A DNA stretch of 64,000 nt from contig NW_020312002.1 in NCBI RefSeq assembly GCF_003144115.1, forward strand, positions 841,540-905,539, given 5' to 3'. The position numbers and the translations under genes are program-made. The notes under the pieces are model-generated. The model had not been told where the DNA came from. It worked only from the letters and a program-made list of their open reading frames with translations, and made no database searches. Origin of the DNA: Tilletiopsis washingtonensis. Taxonomy: Eukaryota > Basidiomycota > Exobasidiomycetes > Entylomatales. Shown in pieces: positions 21,751 to 32,977 of the stretch. Numbering within the stretch: position 1 is the first letter of the stretch; every line of letters begins with the position of its first letter.

Positions 21751-23189
21751 GTCTAACCCCTGCCTTGGCTTTGCTGTTGGGCAAACAGAGTAGCATCTTC
21801 ACACAGTGAGAGGGGCAAACAGCAGACTTGACATGCCAAGGTTAATGCACCTGGCCTTGTCATTGTTGGCTGCTGTAGACTGTCAGCACAAAGTACTTGC
21901 GCAGCACACTTGCACAGTGTGTGGGCATCTGCTTGAGTCTGACACATATAATTCAAGCAGATCAGTACATTGCAGTGCAGCGCAACTCCCGCGGCCCCAG
22001 TTAATCAGATGGAGCAATTGGTCCATAGCAAGAGATGGCGCGTGCTGCAATGCCGGTGCAGGTTTGTTGGCTGACACCCAGCAATGGCTTGACAGCAGTG
22101 CGGCTGCACCAGCCTAGGCTGCAGATGACAAGGCAGCACCTTGAGGGGCAGACAATGATGCAGCCTCTTGAGGCGCACATGTCAACACAGCACTTTGAGG
22201 CTCAGCTTGGAGCTGGCGTGGCTACTTTCCACTTCTACTTCTTCTGCCAGCACAACAAGGGGCCGGTAGCAGCTGACAAGGGGCCGGCAGCAGCACCAGC
22301 CAACAAGTGGCTGGCAGCGGCTGCGCCAGCCAACAACCCTGACGCCGCCGCCTGGGCACGCGTACAGGGCAGCATGCAGCAGCGTGGCAAGGGGAGATGC
22401 TCAGAGAGAGGAGAAGAGGAGGAGGCTGGAATGCAGCAAGACAGGGGTGAGGAGGATGGGGTGGGAAAGGAAGGGGCGGCAGCAGGCAAGGCAACAGTTT
22501 TGTAGAGCAGGCCAGCACAGCAGCAAGCAGGAGGCAACACCCAGCGGGAGAGGCCCATCAGGGGGCAAAGCGCCTTGGCGCACAACGCCTCTGCTGGAGC
22601 GGCTGTGTTGGTATGGGCAGCTGTGGCCTGTCTGTGGGCCTGCTTGCGCCCACCACCTTGCCTGCTTGCACTGCGCTACGCCCTCTGCCTCAACCCTGCC
22701 TGGTGGCCACACCTCCTCCTCTGCCCACGTCATCCCACACCCTTGCTGCCATGTTGCCTGCAGCGCCCACTGGAGGCGCATCTGGGTTGGCTGGCCAGGC
22801 CATTGCTGTTTTGTTGCACAGCCAAGCCATTGCAAGCCCATTGGCCAGCCAGGCCACTGCAAGCTTGTGAGTCAAGCATTGGCGCCGCATTGCAACTTGG
22901 CAGCCTTGTTGATGGACATTGTGCAAGCAGCAGCGCTGCACCTGGAGGGCACTGGCCTTGCAGACACGTTGTCTGGCAGCTCATCTGCCTCTGGACGCAA
23001 GCAGGAGGAGTTCAAGCTGCACATTTTACTGCATGTACCAAAATTGGCTGCAATGTGCGCTTTGCTGTCAAATGTTGGGAATCAAATGTTGGGATGTACG
23101 CAAGAGGAAAGAGACACTGCATCTTGCTGAGCATGATGCCAACAATCATGCTGCTTTGCTAACTGCCTTGCAAAGCGTGGACCGGTTGA

Positions 23190-23974
23190 GTGGACCAAGA
23201 TCATTGTGCGGCCCTCCCTGCCAGGTATGGTCTTCAGTCAGAATGTGTCCTGGAGGCCCTTGCGCCATGCTTTCTGATGCTGCTCAACAGCATGCTGGGT
23301 GACAGAGGTAGAGGCTACGCCATGCCAAGCGGCATCAAGATCACCCTCTATTGTCATGCAGCAGCCAGCCTGGCCCCTGCGCTGCGTCCCATTGTCTCTC
23401 TCTTTGTGAAGAGCGTGAGTGCACAACTGCCTGCAGAGAGAGTCAAGATGCTGCTGCCAAATTCCTGCTCTGACTCAACTTCCTCACACAAGAAAAACCC
23501 AAGATCTGTCAGAAAGAGTTGCAGCCTCAGGCCTTGACGGGCAACTCACCCAGATGCAAGCCATGCACAAAGTTGACTGGCATGTTGCAGACAGGACTCC
23601 AGTATGACAGCAAGTAGACAATGGAGAAGCAAGCGCCTGTGGCAATATAGTGGCATGTCAGACTGGCAAACATTGTGAGCCTTGGTGCTGCAAGCAATGC
23701 TGCCGCATGGTAAGCAGGGTTGCAGCTCTGCATTGCAGCAGCTGCGCACAGCAGCAGCTTGAGATGCAGGCAAAGTTTTTGCCAGGGCCCAGCTGCAACT
23801 GTGCAACAAGAGGTGCAAAGGCAAGCCGCCAATCTTGGTGCGCTTGATACAATTTTGATTGAACACATGCAGCCACCTTGACAAGGCATTTACACCCGTG
23901 CAATCTGTCAGGTACATCAATTGCTCACTGCCACTACGCAGCCCACACTCTGCAAACCCCTTCTCCAGGCCCAA
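23190..23974. pseudogene. Island relics P (plus) and Q (minus), unidentified
   Basis: The plus strand (23190-23537) has GIKITLYCHAAASLAPALRP and SLFVKSVSAQLPAERVKMLL. The minus strand (23546-23974) has GLEKGFAECGLRSGSEQLMY and LSRWLHVFNQNCIKRTKIGG. The two abut tail to tail, which suggests two insertions or a rearranged locus. Confidence 0.3.
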
Positions 23975-24352
23975 GCTTCATGCATTAACTCCCTTGCGTC
24001 ACTAATATGACTTTCCTGACGCACCTCAACACTGTACTCATCAATCTGCATCCTGTGCAACCTTCATGTCTGGTGCCTGACCTGGTGTGAGCGCCGCTGT
24101 GTATGTTGAGACAGCATACAAGGGTGTCTGTGCCCCCTTCCCCTTGATGTGACTGGTGCTGTGCAAGGCGCACAAGGTCCAAACAGGGAGCACTCTCTTC
24201 TGGGTGCTGGCGCACATGGGAGAATTGCTGCCAGAGCGCAGCCAACAGCCATCTCAAGCTGATGCATCATGCTGCGCTCTAGGCATGCTGCAGAATCAGT
24301 GGCACAGCCAAAGAAGTGATACGCTGAACCAGCATTGTTCTTTTGTGCATCC

Positions 24353-24643
24353 CTACATGCCCTTGAGCAGGACCAAGCTGTAGATGACAAGGCTGTTGGC
24401 GCAACTGCTGGCCAGCTTGAGAGCGGCTTTGCGCATTGCTTCCGTAATTGTCTCCTTGAAGAGCTGGCCCAGATGCTCCAGCGCATTGATGAGATGCTTG
24501 CACACTGCAGCGCATGCACAGGCTGCTATGGAGGTAAAGGCAGAGACCAAGATGGTGGGCAAGGTGATGGAGGCAGGAACAGCCAATGCAGCGTCCCTGC
24601 TGCTGGCAGTGCCAGTGCCAAGCACAAGAGAGTGCAGGCGCAA
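24353..24643 (-). pseudogene. Island relic R: hydrophobic and helical coding stretch
   Basis: About 95 codons with SSRDAALAVPASITLPTILV, AVCKHLINALEHLGQLFKET and ITEAMRKAALKLASSCANSL, reading to KGM and a stop. Alternating hydrophobic and amphipathic helices are likely. Family unknown. Confidence 0.35.
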
Positions 24644-25432
24644 GTTGAGTGGCGCAATTCAGCAAGAGTGAAATCCACCTGATGTGCTGTTTACGGCTGG
24701 AGAGCAAGTTTAGCTGTGTGCTAAGCCAAGCAAGACTGCAGACTCACCAGTGCAGCTGCAGAGGAGATTGAGTAGACGCTCCATGTCCTACGCTACATAG
24801 GATGTGCACCAGGCCACCACATTGCTGACGCACTGCTGCCCTGCAGGCCTTGAACTTAAGCAACCAACTGTAACTACTACATTGCACTTCCAGATGTGCT
24901 GTGGCCTGCAGTTGTAATGGCTCTGCAGCGCCACACAACCGTCATGCGCTCTACATTGCTGATGCAACAAATGCTAGACAACAGGTGCAGCTGGAACAGA
25001 ATGGAGACAGCAAGTGGATTTGGCACACCCACACAGCAACTGACAAGGCAGCTCTAGGGCACAGCTGCACCCCTTTCCTGCCTGCTTCACCTCTCCCTGC
25101 TGCAGCTACAGAGGCTGCAATCTGCAGATGTTGCCATGTAGCTCAAAGCTTGCCAAATCTACTGCAACAGCAATGATGTGAGTGGGACATGGAAAGAGAG
25201 ACCTGCCAACAATGTACCTCCTTGCACTCCACAGGGCGCAGGTACCCCTTGCATGTGTTGTTGACCTGCGCCATGTAGGGGTGTGTGGGGCACATATGCC
25301 GTCACCAGCTGGACGCATCCCAGCTGTGAGTGTGCAAGCGCTGGCAGAAAGGTCTCTGGCGCCAACAACATCAATGGCTGGCACAACAAGGCAGGGTCAG
25401 GCAGCATGCTCCAGGACAAGAAGGCAACGCGG

Positions 25433-25567
25433 CGCACAGACAGTCACTTCCTTCAGCTGTACAGCCAACAACTGCTTGAGGGCACCTGTCTTCTGCACAT
25501 CAAGGCCATTGGCTTGCCCCACAAGCGCTTCATGGGGCTGCAGGACAGCGTGTCAAAGGTGAGTGTA
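25433..25567 (+). repeat. Island repeat 2, copy 2
   Basis: Encodes LYSQQLLEGTCLLHIKAIGL, then PHKRFMGLQDSVSKV, and keeps the donor-like GTGAGTGTA at its end. It matches 10602-10733 at roughly 85 percent by eye, while sequence upstream (25283-25430) differs more. Most differences are C/T or G/A changes, as expected after deamination-type mutation. Confidence 0.8.
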
Positions 25568-25649
25568 GAGCTGTAGGCAGCACTTTACTGGAGCGCTTTT
25601 GCTGTCGTCATGACAACAAGGCAGTTGTATACTGCAGCACCGCAGATGT

Positions 25650-25755
25650 CAGCAAAAGCAAGCAGCATGAGCAGGCAGCAAGGGCAGGCAGCAAGCGCAG
25701 GCAGCAAGAGTGGGCAGCGCAGGCGCACAACAAGAGCAGGCAGGCCAGGCATGTG
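25650..25755 (+). repeat. GCAGGCAGCAAG-type tandem repeat
   Basis: Imperfect units of about 12-15 bases (gcaggcagcaagcg, gcaggcagcaagag) are repeated about seven times; the minus-strand translation shows a matching Leu/Cys/Ala repeat. Confidence 0.7.
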
Positions 25756-26100
25756 TATGTGCGCTGCAAGACATGCAGGCAAACTCCTGACAAGAGCTAA
25801 TGGCCACTAATCTATCTATCCAAGGCAAGCAGTAGGATGCCATGTTGATGATCTACCATGCTGCCTGCCAAACAATGGCTTGCGTGGCTGCCCACGCATG
25901 CAAGCTCTTTGGGCTCCTGGCGCTGAGGCAGCAGCAGCAGTAGCAGCAGCGCAGCAGCAGCGGCAGTCTCACCTCAAGAACAAGAATTGCAAACAACTTG
26001 CGCACAAGACACTGGCACCTGACAGACCACGCCTTGTCAACAGTGTGCAGCACCTACAGCAGGTCAGGGTCAGCACAATCACGCGTTGCGCATGCACTAC

Positions 26101-26735
26101 TCACAGGTCCAGCATCCCACAGCACAAGGAGATTGGTACAGAGGCCGGAGCAAGGGATCTGTTGGGCTTGCGTGTCTCCTTGTAGACAAGCATGCAGTGG
26201 CAGCGCTGCTTCTTTGCCTTCTTGGGAGCCTTGTGGTTTTGGCGGCGCTGCCAGACATTCATGCTCATGTTGCTGTAGACAAGGGTGCACGCTGCTGCTG
26301 TTACCAGCGTGCTCTCAAAGCACATTGCGTACACACCACCGCACTTCTTAGGTTCATTCTGGATGCCGCAAAGCTTGTCCAGCAGCTTGTTCAGCTTGTG
26401 TAGAACTCAAGTTAGATATGTAAGAAGAAGAGACCTCAAGGCACTTGCTCAATGCGCTTGCTTGTTGACAAGACACGTTGCTGACCCTTATCCTGCCTGG
26501 CAGCACCTACTCACAATGCATTGCCCTGTGGATAAGTGCTGCGGCAGATGTCAAAAAGCTTGCGCGTGCGGTTCTCAAAGCTGCCAATGAACTCTGCCAA
26601 GGGCATCTTGATGTACTCCTCCAGCCAGTAGCAGCAGGATTCAACAATTGCGCCGCCTATGCCAAGCGTCAGCAAGAGCTTGAGCATGCGCAGCAACAAT
26701 CTCAAGCATGCACCAACTGAAGCAAGCTTGACCAT
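26101..26735 (-). pseudogene. Island relic S: unidentified minus-strand gene remnant
   Basis: One stretch (26511-26735) has YWLEEYIKMPLAEFIGSFEN and RTRKLFDICRSTYPQGNAL. The next (26101-26334) has VYSNMSMNVWQRRQNHKAPK and RCHCMLVYKETRKPN. It starts beside the AGCATGCGC tandem array. Family unknown. Confidence 0.4.
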
Positions 26736-26970
26736 GCGCTGAGGATGACAGGTTCAAGCATGCGCCAAGCAGGACGTGCTTGAGTGCGCGCACCAACAGC
26801 GGCCTGCAAGAGTAAGCTCAAGCATGCATCAACAGTGGCAAGCAAGAGCACATGCGCCAACAATGGCAAGCTTGAGCATGCACTGGGAATGGCATGCGCA
26901 CAGAGAGAGGCCCACTCCAGCATGTGTGCCAAGGACAGGACAGCAAGCTCCAGCAGCGCACGCGCATGCG
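26690..26970. repeat. Degenerate array around CAAGCNTGAGCATGCGCCAA
   Basis: At least seven imperfect copies of a motif with AAGC, GAGCATGC or CAAGCATGC and GCCAACA, spaced about 30-40 bases apart. The minus-strand translation shows repeated Leu/Ala/Cys words. The copies are too diverged to give a single consensus. Confidence 0.5.
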
Positions 26971-28432
26971 CCCGCCAGCAGCTTGAGATGTTGGACGCGC
27001 GCGCACATGTGTTGCCAGCCGCTCAAGACGCCAGATGCTGTTCCACGGCAGCAAGCTCAATTCACCCTTGGGAATTGGCCAGAGGCAATGCTCCTTCAGC
27101 TTGACAAGGTACAGCTTGTCCCAGTGCATCATGTGAGCAGTGGAAGGCATTCATTCCCATGCTCACTGCTCTTCTGCGCTTGCATCTGTACGCCAAGCTG
27201 TACCTTTCCAACCCCTGCTTGAGGACTGCTTGCTGCAACATAGTGGTCTTTTCAATTGTAGTGTACCATTGCATGCAGCAAGCATGTAAGAACAGGCGTC
27301 AATCCCTGCATGGTCAGCCTGCCAACAAGCACATGCTCAATGTTGTGCAACCAGAGAGCAATGGTTGACATGGAGCCATGTTCAGACCAAAGGATGTTGC
27401 TTGTCTCATTTGCAGGGCCAAGCTATGTGGGTGACGCAAGCATCTACAGGTCAGAGCAGAAAAGAGCATGCAGGAAAGAAGGGGTTGCTTGCCATCCTGC
27501 GCTGGCACAAATTCACACTCACTGCACATGCGCCTGCACGCAGCTCTTCTCAAGACAGATCAATCAAATGCAACTGCATTCAGATCCGTCTGCTTGTGCG
27601 CAAGAATGGAAGCGCAAGCAGCAAGCAGATGTCAGGCGCATTGCCTGGCTTCTGCTTGCATCTGCGTGCTGTGCAAGTGTCAAACAGGCAGATGCGCTGC
27701 ATATTCATGCTGCAGCATGGGATCACTGGCTGCCCAAGCTGCTCTCACTCAGCATGCTGCAGCTGATTATATCAATGACAAGGTAGAGGGTGTGCGTGGT
27801 AGGACAGTTGCCTTGGATGAAGTTGGAGACGTCTGACAGTCATTGGCAGATTTGTCACTCTGAGTTGCTCTACCCCTCAGAGACTGCCTTGTTGTTTGCA
27901 GTGCTGTTGCTGTGCAGTGCTGAACAAGTGCATGCGTGAGAAGCAGGGCGCTAGACGCAGCAGCTTGAAGACATACATGCCATGGAGGACATGTCAGAGT
28001 AGTTGGCCTCCAGAATCAATGTCCCTGTTGTGGTTGCTGTGGAGGGGTGCAGAGCGCAAGCATGTGAGCAGATGAGCCACTGGGCGCAAGAGCCAGCATG
28101 CACTGTCTATGAAGGAGTGCATAGCCGCAGCCAGATGGCCAATGAGGCCAACTTTGCGCTTCTGCAGCTGCTCTGTCCAGTGGTTGCGCTTCTTGGGAAG
28201 AGCGGCTGCCGTGACCTCAAAGTCAGGTAGCAGCTGTAGCTCACTGCCCAACCCCGCTCTGTACCACTGGCTGGTCCAGAGCTACCATGAGCAACTGCAG
28301 CATGTGGGAGCCCATTTGCCTGCTCTGCTTATCAGACTCTCCAAAGACTGCCAGCCTGCTGTTGTCTCCCAGGCTGTGTGCGTGAGAGATGGTGTGTGGC
28401 GCAAGCAGTAGACGGCATTCTACTTCTGCAAG

Positions 28433-29080
28433 GTGCAGTGCAGGCAGGGCTGCTCTGCTGCTTTCTCCATCACTGCCTTGTTGCTCCCTTCATTGCCCAA
28501 CCAGGTTGCACAATTGCCAATCTACCATGAGTGTAGTGTCAGGCAGACCCAGCAACAATCCCAGGCACAAGCATACAGGAGATCACAGCTTGGGCAGCAA
28601 GCTGCGCAAGTGTCCCTTGCACAAGGCAACAAGAAGCAACAAGCCAGCAAGGGACAACAAGGCTGCTGCAGCAGCAGCGGCCAAGAAGATGGAGGACAAG
28701 CACTGGCACCACTTCAAAACCATGGCGTCTAGCTGTAAGGGGATTCTGCAGCTGGCAGGGTGAGTGGCAAGCAGCTGTCTTGAGTCTTGCATCCTGCAGC
28801 ATGCACTTGTCACAGCCTGGTGCTGACCCCACTCCCAAGCCTGCCACCTCACCTGACTGCAGCTCCCTATCACAGAGGCAGACTGAGCAGCCTGGCGCAA
28901 GCTGCCAGAGCCGCAGCCTGAGGAGATTGAGATCAAGGATGCATGTAGGATTCACTGGGATAATCCTGATGCAAGCGTGCTCAAGCAGATTGTTGACTCC
29001 ATCAGCCCAGAAGAGCTCAGGCCCCTGGCTTAGGATGCTACCAGGCTCAAGAGGCTTGAACAGGCATGGGTGGTATGCCA
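28433..29080 (+). pseudogene. Island relic T: basic N-terminus and acidic downstream segment
   Basis: A Met-led basic stretch (28433-28763) has SVVSGRPSNNPRHKHTGDHS and AAAAAAAKKMEDKHWHHFKT, followed by a GTGAGTGG donor-like site. Further on (28900-29080) comes KLPEPQPEEIEIKDACRIHW then DNPDASVLKQIVDSISPEEL. A transposase or DNA-binding N-terminus is plausible but unproven. Confidence 0.4.
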
Positions 29081-29467
29081 GCAGATGTGAGTGATTGACA
29101 CAGAGCAAGCAGCTTCAGCTGCTTCATGCGCAATCCTCCCCCTCAGCATCTGTCACTGTTGCTGTGCAGGCCAGCAGAGGCAAAGGGAATTGAGGGACCT
29201 TGTGCGCAATTCTAGCTGCTGCTCCTGTACAAATCTACTGGCAGCATCAGCATTGTGAGGCTGCACCCTTTGGCTAATGCTTGTGAAGGCCAGGTCACTC
29301 CTGTGCTGCAGAAGTGAGGTGCCTGTTATGGCTGCGCCTGCCAGGCCAGCGCTGTCCTTCATGCAGCGTGCCATGTCACATGAGCCTCTTGGCTACAGCA
29401 GGGATTGCAGATACTGCTGCAATAGCTGAGGTTGTAATGCGCTCTCCAGCACAATGCTGCTACTGCA

Positions 29468-29842
29468 ATGACAATGCCATGCAAGGACATGTACCTGCCT
29501 GGGAGCTGCTGGCGCTACACAGTGTGGGCGCTAGCAAACAACATAGAAGCAGGAACAGGAGTGTTCTTGCTGCCTCCCTGCGCCAGCAAGATGCAGCAGT
29601 CTTGGGCAATCTTGGCTCCAACCCTATTCAAGCATATCTCCAACTCTGGCCTCAGCCTGGCCAATTATGCTGCACTCTACCTGCTCTTTGGCATTGAAGC
29701 CAATATTGCTGCTAACATCTGCACTGCACTTCAGTTCCAACTGCACATCATGGCATCAACTAGCAAGGCTGAGTGTGCTGCAGCAAGCAAGACCCAAGAC
29801 AGAGCTGCAATGGTCTTGGTCTGTGTCCATCTGCTTGACTGA
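29468..29842 (+). pseudogene. Island relic U: unidentified coding stretch
   Basis: About 124 open codons with CWRYTVWALANNIEAGTGVF, MQQSWAILAPTLFKHISNSG and ALYLLFGIEANIAANICTAL. It is the last coherent relic before the island ends at about 29,960. Family unknown. Confidence 0.35.
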
Positions 29843-30067
29843 TCCTCACTGATCTTTCTGGCGCACTCTCTGCCCCACCAGCGTGCGCTCCCATTCAAGA
29901 CTCAAGCATGTCACAAACAATCAGCATTGCTCAACATGTGCAGCACCACATGCTGAACGCATCTGACCGTCGATTGTCTGTCGCCGGTCATGTACGCAAC
30001 CGCCGGCGGCATCAGCATCGCTCTTTGGTGGGTTGGGGGCTGTGGCGCGGCCGCAAGCAAAAAGAAT

Positions 30068-30162
30068 CTCTCTGGCCGGGAATCGAACCCGGGTCTGGAC
30101 CGCCGAAGCGATGGACATGCCGTAATGACAAGGTCCCGTCATAACCCCTAAACTACCAAAGA
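30068..30162 (-). tRNA. tRNA-Asp (anticodon GUC) with a 23-base intron
   Basis: The acceptor strands TCTTTGG and CCAGAGA pair along seven positions (one G-T). The T arm is CCGGG-TTCGATT-CCCGG. The anticodon stem GGACC/GGTCC encloses TTGTCA and C, giving GTC at positions 34-36. The intron lies after position 37, at 30103-30125. The mature length is 72 plus CCA. The internal A box TAGTTTAGGGG and B box GGTTCGATTCC fit RNA polymerase III promoters, and TTTTT at 30063-30059 is the terminator. The D stem is short, as is usual for tRNA-Asp. Confidence 0.93.
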
Positions 30163-30463
30163 CCGGATATCTGTGGCTCCGGCCGCCAAGTACAAGAGCT
30201 ATCGGGCGAAGTTCCGGCCAGCGCGGCGCGGAGCGGCCCGCCGACTCGATCTGTGCCGCGCACGCGTGCTCTGCATCTCACCACCACTTCCTCTCTGCTT
30301 CCACTCCCTCGACGCTGCTGCGCCTCTCTCTCTCGCACGCAGCTAGCTTGCTGCGTGCAAATTGATGGATGTACGGAGCGTTACAGTGCGCGGCTGGGAG
30401 TGAGGGCTGGGAAGGGATGCGCGGCGAAGGAAGAGGTGCGTGATGGCCTGGACGAGGCGGCTC
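30163..30463. other. Intergenic, tRNA upstream flank and 3' flank of the orphan gene
   Basis: Flank composition with TCG restored. No gene or repeat seen. Confidence 0.6.
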
Positions 30464-31207
30464 CTAGCGGCGGCGGGTGGGGCGCGGGGTGTGGTTACCA
30501 AAGACGTTGGCGGAGCGCATCAGGTTGATGCCCGCCGGCCGGCTCTCGTACCAGCGGCGGTGCTCTGGCGAGCCGGTCAGCATGCCGCTCGGCGTCGCCA
30601 CCCGGTTGCCCTGCAGAAGATAAGTCTTGAAGGGCATGTCCGGATCCTTCTTGAGGGCCTCCTCAGTTGCACGCTTCGTCTTCTCCGAGTTGCGCGTGCT
30701 GTGCTCCTCCTTGGACATCTTTGCGTGCCGTCCAGCAACGAGAGAGCCGTCGACCGCACGGTGCAGCTGCTGCAGCTGCGCCACCAGTGGAGCGGGATCG
30801 GCGAGCGGCCCGTCGAGCGGAGCGGGGTTGTAGAAGAAATCGAGCGCGAGGAAGTAGAAGAGGTTGGCGCGGACTTCTGCCAGCTGCGGCTGGTACTTGA
30901 CGCTGCCGGTGTGGATGCTGACGAGCAGGTTGATCTCGGTGCCAAGCCCCGGCTGGCTCAGCTGCTGCCAGCCCACCTTCTCGAGGAAGCCGCGACGGAA
31001 GCTGGCCTGCGCATCCTCGAGTTCGCCACGGCAGAGGTCCGGACCGGCGCTCATGAGCAGCTGGGTTTGCGACGCCGTGAGCGGAGCGCCGAGGAGCTCC
31101 TCCAGCGAGACGTCTCCAAGAAGGGAGCAAGCTGCTTGCAGCAGCTGCGGCAGCACTGCGAGGAAGGCAAAGGCGTCTGCGCCGTCGACCTTGATGCGCG
31201 GGGAGCT

Positions 31208-31238
<31 letters not shown>

Positions 31239-32977
31239 AAGCCAGCAGCGCGCAGGAACTGAGCGAGTAGCACCGCGTAGAACAGGTTCAGCTCTTTGCC
31301 CCGATTACTGAGGGACCAGACGTCGATGGAGACGGCATTCTTGAGGCTGCGGCCGCTGCGCGCCTGCAGGCTGTCGTAGATGTCGCGACCGAGCCTAGGC
31401 CCAGGGCCGGCGGCGTCGCTGAAGTAGGAGACGCGGCTGTCTTGCAGCGCCTCGAGAGTAATGTCGGCACCGATGATAATGCCGCCGCTGGCGGGCCCCT
31501 CTGCAGCCTCGAGGAGATGAGCAAAGCTCGCGTCGTTGATGATGACGAGGCTGCCGGGCAGCAGGTGCTGGTGCTGCAGAAGCAGGCCGCGAGCGCGCTT
31601 GAGGATGGCGTGCGGCGTCATCTCCGAGCTGCAGCTGAGCGACGGCGCTGCTTGGCGGAAAGGTGTCATGGATCGAACAGACGCAGCAAGGGCGGGGGGC
31701 GGCGCAAAGACGTAGTGGAAGCCACCGGGCGCATTGTTAGCCGTCACGCTGCCGCCGGAGCCTCCGAGGATAGAGATGAGCACCGCCTCGCACTCCTGCC
31801 AAGGGGAGCGGTTAATCACCGCCATGCAGGGCAAAGAGCGCAAGGAACGCACCTGTGCGCAGCGACTGGCCCGCCAGTCCATGAGAGTAGCAGCACCATC
31901 ATCTACTCCGGCTAGCTCAAAGACGTCAAACTGCAGCACCTTGCTCCACTGCTGCACGCGGCGACTGCTGCCCTTCTCGTCCTCCTCTGCGCGGAGCAGC
32001 GCGGCAGCAGGCGCGTCGCGATGAGTCGTCCCGCCGTACTTTAGGAAAGGCGAGGAGCCGGCTGTGCCGGAGGACGCCGCGGCACTCAGTGCTGTGCACA
32101 GGCAGTCGACGTGCTGCCGCTCCGCGGGCGTGTCGGAGAGTAGCTGAGGCTCAAAGGTGTCTAGCGCCGCGCCAGAAAGCGGCGCCTGGCGAACGTAGAG
32201 ATGGCTGCTATTCTGGCCCGCCGCCGCCGGGATGCAAAAGGCGGGGACGCTGTGCAGGTCAACGAGCAGCGGCTCGAAGAGGAGCTTGGCCACGTCCTGG
32301 AAGTTGCTGATGTGCACGACGCGCGCCACTGCATCGATTGAGCTCTGGCGCTGCTGGCCATGCGGGCAGTGAATTGCTAGGACTGCGGCACGCACGCTCT
32401 CGAGAGTGAGAGTAATGCTGCGGAGCGCACCAAGCGCGGCTGCCCGGGCTGCTGCCGCACGCTCGACGTGCTCGACGCCAGCCTGCGCCTCCTCACGCGC
32501 ATTCTTGCGCTTGGCGATGCGGTCGTCGAGCCTGGCCGCCGTAGCGGGATTATTCTCGCGGCGGCGGGCAATAGCCGCAGCGTTATCGATGGCGCCAAGG
32601 ACGGTGCGCGACGGCGCAGACGGCATGCCGGGCGGAGCAGGCGGCGCGCGGCTGCTGCTGCCTGCCGACGCCCTGGCCATGGCTTCCGAGGCCGGCCCGA
32701 GGCCAGGGGCCATGCGTGCGGTGCGCGAGGCCGCAGACGCCATGCCGGGAGGAGCAGGCGCAGGCGCCGTTCTGCTGCCGCCGCCGGGAGGAGCAGGCGC
32801 CGGCGCCGTTCCGCTGCCGCCGCCGGGAGGAGCAGGCGGACGCGCCGTTCCGCTGCCGCCGCCGAGAGGAGCAGGCGCACGCGCCGCGCTGCCGCTGCTG
32901 CCGCCCGCAGGCTCAGCAACAACATCGCCGGCTGCAGGCTGACGGCGCAGCAGGTCGAGGATCGTCGGGCGCGGCAT
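30464..32977 (-). CDS. Orphan protein with a possible GIY-YIG-like region
   Basis: A long open frame of flank composition. The start at 32977 (MPRPTILDLLRRQP) is preferred to an upstream Met at 33211, whose extra codons are low-complexity Arg/His/Ser. A 57-base stretch (31796-31852) begins GTGCGT and ends GGCAG; it keeps the frame open but looks like an intron, and its removal leaves about 818 residues. The N-terminus has four 13-residue repeats of the type GGGSGTAPAPAPP, then a basic helix. The middle has FLKYGGTTHRDAP, a charged segment, ECEAVLISILGG and NNAPGG, which together recall a GIY-YIG nuclease fold (YxGxT, Arg, Glu, N-GG). The rest has no family I can name. Near the C-terminus a Gly-Ser repeat precedes a helical domain. 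A nuclease role is a guess from motif layout. Confidence 0.7.

Larger units (their letters stand above)
4130..29960. mobile_element. TCG-depleted repeat island (RIP-like), family undetermined
   Basis: About 26 kb that differs sharply from both flanks. I read three samples base by base (6001-6600, 16261-16560, 27241-27780) and found no TCG and no CGA, whereas 120 bases inside a host gene (49861-49980) hold seven TCG and eight CGA. TTG and CAA are abundant and GCG, ACG and CCG persist, so the loss is specific to TCG. This matches repeat-induced point mutation at TCG as described in Microbotryum and relatives. The coding relics listed separately lie on both strands, all broken; some occur twice. 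A few TCG/CGA survive, mostly at 19.7-20.7 kb. No terminal repeats or target-site duplications could be placed; the left edge is blurred by the gap. I see no coherent frame in about 21.8-23.1 kb or 4.13-4.5 kb. Confidence 0.75.

Noticed and set aside
5093-29950. Reverse transcriptase, DNA polymerase B or capsid genes in the island
   Set aside because: I looked for YxDD, DTD and integrase-like patterns in the open stretches of both strands and found none, so no retroelement or virus-like assignment is made.
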